The notes beneath the pieces were generated by a model, which saw nothing but the letters and a program-made list of their open reading frames with translations, ran no database searches and was not told the DNA's origin. A stretch of DNA of 64,000 nt from Chitinophaga alhagiae (GTDB lineage Bacteria; Bacteroidota; Bacteroidia; Chitinophagales; Chitinophagaceae): positions 2,356,001-2,420,000 of the forward strand of contig NZ_QXMH01000001.1 in assembly GCF_003568665.1 (NCBI RefSeq), given 5' to 3'. Numbering within the stretch: position 1 is the first letter of the stretch; every line of letters begins with the position of its first letter. The position numbers and the translations under genes are program-made. Shown here piece by piece: positions 1-6,847 of this stretch.

Positions 1-406
1 AGCTGGTGCCATTGCCGCCGCGGGAGGAGGTGAAATAGATGCTTTTGGAGTCCCAGCTCCAGGAGTCAAGCTGGTCTCCCGCCTCGTGCATGGTGAGCTG
101 TTTCACTTCGCCGCCCTGCAGGGGCATCAGGAAAATATCCGCATTGCCGTACTGGTACGCGGTAAACGCCAGCCATTGCCCGTCTGGCGATATTTTGGGC
201 AGTATTTCATTGCCCTGCATGGCGGTGAGGCGCACGGCATGCGGGTTTTGCACGTCCGCTTTCCAGAGGTCTCCCTCAAAGCTGAAAACCACGGTTTTAC
301 CGTCCGGGCTGAGGGTGGGGTAAGTGGTGAAATAGGCTTCTGTGGTTTGGGCGGCGGCGGGCAGGGAGAGCGATGCGCACAGCAGGCCCAGCATAAATGG
401 TCTCAT
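1..406 (-). CDS. Tricorn-like protease, N-terminal part (cut by window start)
   Basis: This is the 5' end of a minus-strand gene that runs off the left edge, leaving 135 complete codons. It begins with a signal peptide (MRPFMLGLLCASLSLPAAAQ), so the product is exported. Two WD40-like PD40 repeats follow (LSPDGKTVVFS and ISPDGQWLAFTA), with further blades hinted at by DIFLMPLQGG and SIYFTSSRGG. This is how Bacteroidetes Tricorn homologues start: a beta-propeller that in the full protein precedes a PDZ domain and an S41 serine peptidase. The peptidase half is outside the window, so a plain TolB-like propeller protein cannot be excluded. It lies downstream of leuS, behind a hairpin. Confidence 0.7.
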   Translation of the reverse strand, partial: MRPFMLGLLCASLSLPAAAQTTEAYFTTYPTLSPDGKTVVFSFEGDLWKADVQNPHAVRLTAMQGNEILPKISPDGQWLAFTAYQYGNADIFLMPLQGGEVKQLTMHEAGDQLDSWSWDSKSIYFTSSRGGNGTS

Positions 407-535
407 AAAGGGGGATGATTTTGTTTTCAGACGGAAATTAAGAAGGAAATAGGGGATATGGAAACCGTTTGTCATGAATTTGCCGGGTAATGGGGTGGAA
501 GGGGCGGGCTGCGGGACGGTGCAAGGCAAATGCTG

Positions 536-651
536 TAAAAAGGGGCTGACCAAAAAGTAAATGAAGGGTTGGAGGATTGCCTGAACGATGACAGGTCTCC
601 GTCAGGCCCCCGAATCAATGAGGGCTGACCATTACTTTTTGGTCAGCCCCT
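536..651 (-). terminator. Inverted repeat / terminator downstream of leuS
   Basis: A perfect 20-bp inverted repeat pairs 541-560 with 632-651. Read on the minus strand, the distal arm is followed by five T residues, as expected for an intrinsic terminator of leuS. A third, partial copy of the arm at 621-630 can form a shorter hairpin with 641-649, so two mutually exclusive foldings exist. Nothing else was seen in the 266-bp gap between the Tricorn-like gene and leuS. Confidence 0.6.
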
Positions 652-672
652 CGTGTTATTTTGAAGTGACCG

Positions 673-3450
673 TCAGATCACCACGTTGATCATCTTCCCT
701 TTCACGAATATCACCTTCCGGGGATCTTTCCCTTCTGTCCATTTCAGGATCACATCATTGGCCAGCGCTATGGCAGTGGCTTCCGCTTCTGTAGCGTCTA
801 ATGAAATGTTGATGGTGGTGCGCAGCTTGCCGTTAACAGACACGGGGTATTCCTTGGTGCTTTCGGTAACGTATTCCGCGTTGAATATGGGGAAAGCAGC
901 GTCCAGCACAGAACCGCTGTTGCCCATTGCGGCCCACAGCTCTTCGCAGACATGGGGGGCGTAGGGCGTGAGCAATATTACCAGCGGCTCCAGGATGGCC
1001 TTTTTATGGCATTTCAGGTCTGTAAGGTCGTTTACGCACATCATAAAGCCGCTCACGGCCGTATTGAAAGAAAGGCGCTCCGTGTCTTCCTCAATTCTGC
1101 GGATGGCTTTATGGAGCGTTTTCAGTTCATCTGCTGTGGGGGCGGCGTCTTTTACGATGAGGCCTTTCTGCTCGTCCATGTACAGGCGCCAGAATTTTTT
1201 GAGGAAGCGGTGTACGCCTTCTATGCCCTTGGTTTCCCAGGGTTTGCTTTGCTCTACCGGGCCCAGGAACATTTCGTACATGCGGAAGGTGTCTGCCCCG
1301 AATTTTTCTACCAGCAGATCAGGGTTCACGGTATTGAACTTGCTCTTGCTCATTTTTTCGGAGAGAGTGCCGCAGATGTATTTGCCGTCTTCCAGAATGA
1401 ACTGCGCTGTGGCATAGTCGGGGCGCCAGCTCCTGAACGCATCCACGTCCAGTTCCAGCCCGTCTACCATATTCACATCTACATGCAGCTCGTCTGTATC
1501 GTACTGCTCCCGCAGGCCGGCTGACACGAACTCGTTGGTACCCCTTACGCGGTACACGAGGCGGGAGCTGCCGGTGATCATGCCCTGGTTCACCAGCTTT
1601 TTGTACGGCTCGTCAAAGCCGATGTGGCCCAGGTCAAAGAGCACCTTCGTCCACAGGCGGGAGTACAGCAAATGCCCCACCGCATGTTCGGTACCGCCAA
1701 TGTAGAGGTCTACCTGGCCCCAGTAGTCAGATACCTTGCGGTCGCAAAAGGCCGCATTGTTATGCGGGTCCATATACCGGAGAAAGTACCAGCTGCTGCC
1801 GGCGTAGCCGGGCATGGTGCTGGTTTCCCTGCGCAGGGCCGTGCCTGGTTCCGCGGGCAGGTTGACCCATTGGGTCATGTTGGCCAGCGGGCCTTCTCCG
1901 TCTTCTCCCGGCGTATAGTGGTCTACGTGAGGCAGCTCCAGCGGCAGGTCTGCCGGGTCCATAGCCTCGGGTATGCCATTGCGGTATACAATGGGGAATG
2001 GTTCTCCCCAGTACCGCTGGCGGCTGAAGCCGGCATCGCGCATCTTGTAATTGATCTGCCTTTTGCCGATGCCGAGGGTCTCTATTTTTTCGATCACCGC
2101 TTCCATAGCGGGCTTCATGTCCATACCGGTAATGAAGTTGCTGTTGAAGAGCTTGCCTTCTTTGGTGGGATTGGCTTCCTGGCCGTTAAAGGCGTCTCCG
2201 AGTATGTTGGTGATGGGAATGTTGAAGTGCTGGGCAAAGTTGAAATCCCGCTGGTCGCCGCAGGGTACGGCCATAATGGCGCCGGTGCCGTAGCCGGCCA
2301 GTACGTATTCGGAGATCCAGATGGGTATCTGGCGGTCATCGAAAGGGTTGATGGCGTAGGCGCCGGTGAAGCAGCCGGTAATGAGTTTCACGTCTGCCAT
2401 GCGCTCGCGCTCGGAACGGCTCTGCACGTAATCTTTATACTCGTTCACGGCCTGCATTTGCGCGTCTGTGGTAATGGCGTCTACCAGCTCATGTTCGGGC
2501 GCCACCACCATAAAATCTACCCCAAAGATCGTATCGGGGCGGGTGGTGTATACCACCAGGCTTTCCATGCTGCCGGCTATGTTGAACTTGATCTCCGCGC
2601 CCTGGCTTTTGCCGATCCAGTTGCGCTGCATGTCTTTCATGGCCTCGCTGAACTGCACTTTTTCCAGCCCTTCCAGCAGCCTGTCCGCATATTCCGTAAT
2701 ACGAAGGAACCACTGGCGCATTTTTTTCTTGATCACAGGGTGGCCGCCGCGTTCGCTGACGCCGTTCACTACCTCGTCATTGGCCAGCACCGTGCCCAAT
2801 GCGGGGCACCAGTTCACTTCCGCATAGGCCAGGTAGCCCAGGCGGTATTCCATCAGTATTTCCTGCTGCTGCTCGTAATTATGATCGTTCCAGCTGTCTG
2901 CGCTGAAACGGATGCCGCGGTTGCCGGGGCACTCGTGGTGCAGGTTGCCTTCCTGCTCAAAAATGCGTACCAGCGTTTCTATGTTTTCCGCTTTGCCGGC
3001 CAGGCGGTTGTACCAGCTGCCGAAAAGCTGCAGAAAGATGCGCTGCGTCCATTTGTAATAAGAAGGGTCGCTGGTGCGGATCTCCCGGCTCCAGTCATAC
3101 GAAAACCCGATATTGTCCAGCTGGCTCCTGAAAGCCTTGATGTTCTGTTCTGTGGTAACGGCGGGGTGTTGCCCTGTTTCCAGCGCGTATTGTTCCGCCG
3201 GCAGCCCGAAAGCATCGTACCCCATGGGGTGCAGCACGTTAAAGCCCTGCAGGCGCTTGAAACGGGCGTAGATGTCTGATGCGATATAACCCAGCGGGTG
3301 GCCTACATGCAGGCCCGCCCCGGAGGGATAGGGGAACATGTCCAGCACGTAGCATTTGGGCTTCGTACTGTTGTTGCTTATCTTGTAGGCGCCGGTGTTA
3401 ACCCAGTGTTGCTGCCATTTTCGCTCAATTTGCCTGAAATTGTACTCCAT
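673..3450 (-). CDS. leuS: Leucyl-tRNA synthetase
   Basis: This cytoplasmic class Ia aminoacyl-tRNA synthetase charges tRNA-Leu with leucine. The 925-residue length fits Bacteroidetes LeuRS. The ATP-binding HIGH-type motif is visible as HVGH (residues 48-51, within PSGAGLHVGH) and the KMSKS loop is intact at 699-703. Between them lie the editing domain and the zinc-region insertions. The anticodon-binding C-terminus ends in the usual KVIFVKGKMINVVI. The ATG gives the canonical start MEYNFRQIERKWQ. The gene is monocistronic, divergent from ftsX, with a possible -7 element at 3563-3570. Confidence 0.98.
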   Translation of the reverse strand: MEYNFRQIERKWQQHWVNTGAYKISNNSTKPKCYVLDMFPYPSGAGLHVGHPLGYIASDIYARFKRLQGFNVLHPMGYDAFGLPAEQYALETGQHPAVTTEQNIKAFRSQLDNIGFSYDWSREIRTSDPSYYKWTQRIFLQLFGSWYNRLAGKAENIETLVRIFEQEGNLHHECPGNRGIRFSADSWNDHNYEQQQEILMEYRLGYLAYAEVNWCPALGTVLANDEVVNGVSERGGHPVIKKKMRQWFLRITEYADRLLEGLEKVQFSEAMKDMQRNWIGKSQGAEIKFNIAGSMESLVVYTTRPDTIFGVDFMVVAPEHELVDAITTDAQMQAVNEYKDYVQSRSERERMADVKLITGCFTGAYAINPFDDRQIPIWISEYVLAGYGTGAIMAVPCGDQRDFNFAQHFNIPITNILGDAFNGQEANPTKEGKLFNSNFITGMDMKPAMEAVIEKIETLGIGKRQINYKMRDAGFSRQRYWGEPFPIVYRNGIPEAMDPADLPLELPHVDHYTPGEDGEGPLANMTQWVNLPAEPGTALRRETSTMPGYAGSSWYFLRYMDPHNNAAFCDRKVSDYWGQVDLYIGGTEHAVGHLLYSRLWTKVLFDLGHIGFDEPYKKLVNQGMITGSSRLVYRVRGTNEFVSAGLREQYDTDELHVDVNMVDGLELDVDAFRSWRPDYATAQFILEDGKYICGTLSEKMSKSKFNTVNPDLLVEKFGADTFRMYEMFLGPVEQSKPWETKGIEGVHRFLKKFWRLYMDEQKGLIVKDAAPTADELKTLHKAIRRIEEDTERLSFNTAVSGFMMCVNDLTDLKCHKKAILEPLVILLTPYAPHVCEELWAAMGNSGSVLDAAFPIFNAEYVTESTKEYPVSVNGKLRTTINISLDATEAEATAIALANDVILKWTEGKDPRKVIFVKGKMINVVI

Positions 3451-3562
3451 ACCAGAATGGCCTCCTGTAGAGGCGTTTATAGTAAATTAATTATTTATGC
3501 ATCAATTTCCAACCGGCTTCCGTTGCATATAATAAAAATTGTTAAAATACCGTTTGGGATGG

Positions 3563-3570
3563 CAAAAGTA
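3563..3570 (-). promoter_or_regulatory. Candidate -7 element for leuS
   Basis: Read on the minus strand this is TACTTTTG, a full match to the Bacteroidetes -7 consensus TAnnTTTG, about 112 bp upstream of the leuS start. No TTG -33 element was found at the right spacing, so the call is tentative. Confidence 0.35.
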
Positions 3571-3617
3571 AACATAACTGCCAATTTTTATTATTTTCGC
3601 CTCTAAACTATAGATGA

Positions 3618-4490
3618 ATGGCTCTATCAGGGAAATCGTCAGCAAAGAAATCAAAGCCTTCTTATATCTATTCGATCATAGGGATCACCCTGGTGCTCCT
3701 TTTGCTCGGCGTGCTCGGCCTCTTCATGATCAATGCCAAAAAACTGAGTGATTATTACAAGGAAAGTATTGAATTGCAGGTGATCCTGCGGGATAATGTG
3801 AAAGAGCAGCAGGCTTTGTTGCTGAAAGATTCACTGGCTGTTATGCCGTTTGTGCGCAAGATACAGTATGTGTCTAAAGATATGGCGGCGGAAAGGTTCA
3901 AAAAGGAAAACCCCGAGGAAAATTTTGCCGTACTGGGTTTTAACCCCCTGTACGCCAGCATAGATATCAGTCTTTACGCCCGGTATGTGCATTCGGACAG
4001 CCTCAGGGCCATTGAGCAGAACATTGCCGGCCGCAGCACAGTGAGGGAGCTGTATTACCAGCGTACGCTGGTAAGCGAGGTGCTGGACAAAGCGAAGCAG
4101 ATAGGCATGGTGATACTGGTGATCAGCGTGATCATGGCCATTGTGGTACTGTTCCTGATAGACAATACCATCCGCCTGGCCATGTTCAGCAACCGCTTCC
4201 TCATCAAAACCATGCAGATGGTAGGCGCCACCCGCTGGTTCATTGCCAAGCCGTTTGACGTGCGCAGCATCATCAACGGGGGCATCAGCGCCCTGCTGGC
4301 CATTGCCGGCCTCATTGTGCTGATCTACTTTGCGGAGTCTGCCATGCCGGAAATAAAAAGCATGCGGGATTATGTAATGACCGGCCTGCTGTTCCTCGGA
4401 TTGATCGTGATAGGTATCGGCATTTCGCTGGTGAGCACCCACCGTTCCGTGATGAAGTACCTGAAGCTGAAGCTGGATGACCTGTATTGA
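3618..4490 (+). CDS. ftsX: Cell division protein FtsX (permease-like)
   Basis: FtsX is the membrane partner of FtsE. The complex sits at the division site and controls peptidoglycan hydrolases from across the inner membrane. The 290-residue protein has one N-terminal membrane segment (about 18-38), a periplasmic domain, and three C-terminal segments (about 165-190, 225-245 and 255-280), the classic FtsX topology. The cytoplasmic stretch RFLIKTMQMVGATRWFI is the conserved FtsX/MacB-type coupling region. No ftsE lies nearby, which is common in Bacteroidetes. The DUF3098 and uppP genes follow in the same direction. Confidence 0.93.
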   Translation: MALSGKSSAKKSKPSYIYSIIGITLVLLLLGVLGLFMINAKKLSDYYKESIELQVILRDNVKEQQALLLKDSLAVMPFVRKIQYVSKDMAAERFKKENPEENFAVLGFNPLYASIDISLYARYVHSDSLRAIEQNIAGRSTVRELYYQRTLVSEVLDKAKQIGMVILVISVIMAIVVLFLIDNTIRLAMFSNRFLIKTMQMVGATRWFIAKPFDVRSIINGGISALLAIAGLIVLIYFAESAMPEIKSMRDYVMTGLLFLGLIVIGIGISLVSTHRSVMKYLKLKLDDLY

Positions 4491-4500
4491 TTAAAAGTTC

Positions 4501-4758
4501 ATGAACAATATGTCTAAAGAAATTAAAGAAACCCAGGGCCGCAGCCTTTTCGGCAAAGGCAATTACCAGCTGATGCTGGCGGGCGTAGTGCTGATCGTGA
4601 TCGGCTTTTTGCTCATGATGGGCGGCGGAGGGGACGATGCCTCCCGTTTTGCGCCTGAAGAGGTGTACAGCTTCCGCCGTATTACCCTGGCCCCCATTGT
4701 GATACTGATAGGGCTGGCTGTGGAAGCATATGCCATTATGCGCAAGCCCAAACAATAA
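4501..4758 (+). CDS. DUF3098 small membrane protein
   Basis: An 85-residue protein with two predicted membrane segments (about 24-40 and 60-78) separated by a short loop containing GGGGDDASRFAPEEVYSFRR. The sequence matches the DUF3098 family, which in Bacteroidetes usually lies between ftsX and uppP as here. It starts 10 bp after ftsX and is probably co-transcribed. Its role is unknown; the neighbours suggest the cell envelope or division. Confidence 0.8.
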   Translation: MNNMSKEIKETQGRSLFGKGNYQLMLAGVVLIVIGFLLMMGGGGDDASRFAPEEVYSFRRITLAPIVILIGLAVEAYAIMRKPKQ

Positions 4759-4788
4759 AAAAGACAGGAAAAAAAGATATTGACCACG

Positions 4789-4813
4789 GCGATGACCAAA
4801 CATCATCGCTTTT
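4789..4813 (+). terminator. Possible terminator or attenuator between the DUF3098 gene and uppP
   Basis: A 7-bp stem (GCGATGA at 4789-4795 with TCATCGC at 4803-4809) is followed by TTTTC. It would separate uppP from the upstream genes or partly attenuate it. The stem is short, so it is uncertain. Confidence 0.4.
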
Positions 4814-4829
4814 CTTATTTGAATGACTC

Positions 4830-5624
4830 ATGAGCATTATTGAAGCTATCATCATTGCCATTGTAGAAGGCCTGACCGAATTTATACCCGTGTCCTCCAC
4901 CGGCCACATGATCATTGCCAGCAGCCTGATGGGGATCAACAAAGATGAATTTACCAAACTCTTTGAGGTATGCATACAATTGGGCGCCATATTGGCCGTG
5001 GTGGTGCTTTACTGGAAAAAGTTCTTCAATTTCAGCAAACCGGCCTTTTACTTCAAGCTGCTGCTGGGCGTGCTGCCAGCGCTGGCGCTGGGCTACCTCT
5101 TTGGGGATTATATAGACGCCCTGCTGGAAAAACCGGAAGTGGTGGGCATTACCCTGTTGCTGGGCGGTATTGTGCTGTTGTTTGTAGATAAATGGTTCAA
5201 AAACCCTACTATTGATTCAGACGAGCAAATGGACTACTTCAAGGCCATCCGCATCGGCTTTTTCCAGTGCCTTGCGCTCATACCGGGCGTGAGCCGCAGC
5301 GCCGCCACCATTATTGGCGGCATGCAGCAGAAACTGACGCGCCACGCGGCGGCCGAGTTCTCTTTTTTCCTGGCCGTTCCTACCATGGCGGCCGCTACCG
5401 GCTACAAGCTGCTGAAACACCACGAGCTGCTGACCAGCTCCGCGGAAAACATCAAGTTGCTGCTGGTGGGCAACGTAGTAGCCTTTATAGTGGCCATGCT
5501 GGCCATCAAATTCTTTATTGGCGCGCTGCAGAAGTACGGCTTCAAAATGTGGGGCTATTACAGGATCATTGTAGGTATCGTTATTCTTGCCGCCTTTTTC
5601 ATGGGGTACAGGCTCGATGCATAA
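4830..5624 (+). CDS. uppP: Undecaprenyl-diphosphatase UppP (BacA)
   Basis: This integral membrane enzyme dephosphorylates undecaprenyl pyrophosphate, recycling the lipid carrier for peptidoglycan and other envelope polymers. Overproduction in other bacteria gives bacitracin resistance. The 264-residue length is normal. Both family signatures are present: the N-terminal [14 protein letters not shown] and the central [10 protein letters not shown] followed by [14 protein letters not shown]. About eight hydrophobic segments are visible. The ATG gives the canonical start [18 protein letters not shown]. It ends 21 bp from the convergent AraC gene. Confidence 0.97.
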   Translation: MSIIEAIIIAIVEGLTEFIPVSSTGHMIIASSLMGINKDEFTKLFEVCIQLGAILAVVVLYWKKFFNFSKPAFYFKLLLGVLPALALGYLFGDYIDALLEKPEVVGITLLLGGIVLLFVDKWFKNPTIDSDEQMDYFKAIRIGFFQCLALIPGVSRSAATIIGGMQQKLTRHAAAEFSFFLAVPTMAAATGYKLLKHHELLTSSAENIKLLLVGNVVAFIVAMLAIKFFIGALQKYGFKMWGYYRIIVGIVILAAFFMGYRLDA

Positions 5625-5645
5625 ACTTCCGCACGGCCCGTTCAT

Positions 5646-6692
5646 TCACGCCACCGCCAGCATAGGCAGTTCGGAAAAGAACGTAACCTGCAGGTCTGTA
5701 AGCCACAGGCACAGGCCTACCTTGATGTTTTTGGGAGAGAAGCCGAACTGCTTCTTGAAAGCCTTGCTGAAATGGCTGATATGGCTGTAGCCCGTCAGCC
5801 GCGCCACTTCACCTATTTTCTTTTTTTCATTGATCAGGATGTCCCTGGCGCGTTCCATGCGCAGTTGCTGAATGAAGCCAAACACCGTGGCGCCGAACAC
5901 TTTCTTGAAATTTTTCTTGAGATAATTTTCGTTGGTGCCTACCATGTGCGCCAATACCGGGATGGTATAAGGGTTATCCAGCCGTTGCAGGATAATTTCC
6001 CTGGCGGCGTGCATTTTCTGGGTGTCAGACATCTTTATGTCGCCGGGGTACGGGAGGCCTTCCGTTAACAGGTTTTTTTGCTGCTGCATCTGCAGGGCCA
6101 TCAGCTCCAGCGTTTTGGCCTTCAGGTATATTCTCTTGTGAGCGGGGTCCATGCTGCAATGCACAATGTCGTAGATAATAGCGCGGATCTGCGGGGTAAT
6201 GGGCAGGTGAAGGGCGCTGGCCAGCGCATGGGTGCCTGTTTGCTGCAATTGTGCAAGGAAAGGGTGGCCCGCCGGCAACTGTTTCTCAAAAAACGCCCTG
6301 TTCACATTGATCTCAAAATTCTCCACTTCTTTTCCCGGCATCCACTCTACGCTGACCTTGCCGGCCGGCAGCAGCAGTACATTGTATTGCAGGGCGTGGA
6401 AGGTGGTGAAAGGCGTTTTCTCTTCCCCGCTTCGGTAAATGCTGCTGCCTTGCAGTACGTAACTGATATGCACAAAAGGGTCTGGGTATTCCACTACCAT
6501 CTTTTTGGCCTGCCGGAGGCTTATATGGCTGTACCACATAGATATACCGTCTGAAGAATGCATTTCATGCACTACCTCTTTTTTGCCCTCACGGATGGCA
6601 CTGCTACTGTTTTCCACTACGGTGCTCAGGTTGTTGCTTTTGGGGTAGTAGTAGAAATAGTCAGGGATAGGAACAGGTAAGGTGTTGCTCAT
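5646..6692 (-). CDS. AraC-family transcriptional regulator
   Basis: A 348-residue regulator. The N-terminal half (about 1-200) is a cupin-like ligand-sensing region. The C-terminal AraC/XylS double helix-turn-helix lies at about 225-325, with the second helix pair in EVARLTGYSHISHFSKAFKKQFGFSPK. The layout resembles PchR-type regulators that control siderophore uptake in other bacteria; this is an inference from domain layout and context. About 25 residues extend beyond the usual AraC end. It is divergent from the SusC/SusD/PepSY genes, and two direct repeats in the shared promoter (6734-6767) look like its operator. Confidence 0.85.
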   Translation of the reverse strand: MSNTLPVPIPDYFYYYPKSNNLSTVVENSSSAIREGKKEVVHEMHSSDGISMWYSHISLRQAKKMVVEYPDPFVHISYVLQGSSIYRSGEEKTPFTTFHALQYNVLLLPAGKVSVEWMPGKEVENFEINVNRAFFEKQLPAGHPFLAQLQQTGTHALASALHLPITPQIRAIIYDIVHCSMDPAHKRIYLKAKTLELMALQMQQQKNLLTEGLPYPGDIKMSDTQKMHAAREIILQRLDNPYTIPVLAHMVGTNENYLKKNFKKVFGATVFGFIQQLRMERARDILINEKKKIGEVARLTGYSHISHFSKAFKKQFGFSPKNIKVGLCLWLTDLQVTFFSELPMLAVA

Positions 6693-6733
6693 ACGGGCAA
6701 TTATAAAAGATCAGCTGTAAAAGCGGACATCGG

Positions 6734-6767
6734 ATCGGGAAAAAAGTTTATCAAATCGGGAAAAAGT
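6734..6767. promoter_or_regulatory. Direct repeats, likely AraC operator upstream of the SusC gene
   Basis: ATCGGGAAAAAAGT at 6734-6747 is repeated as ATCGGGAAAAAGT at 6755-6767. The start-to-start distance is exactly 21 bp, two turns of B-DNA, as expected for an AraC-type regulator binding two half-sites on one face. The pair lies between the divergent araC-type gene and the SusC gene, about 80 bp from the latter's start. Confidence 0.55.
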
Positions 6768-6847
6768 GCGTTTATTTTTCCTTTTCGCGTTCCCGTTTCT
6801 CCCTTATTCATTGCTGCTTTGAAGGAACTTTGCAAAAAATATTTCGA

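Noticed and set aside
1624..3279. Long open frame on the plus strand opposite leuS
   Set aside because: It is a shadow of leuS; its translation is His/Val-rich with no domain, and leuS is unambiguous.
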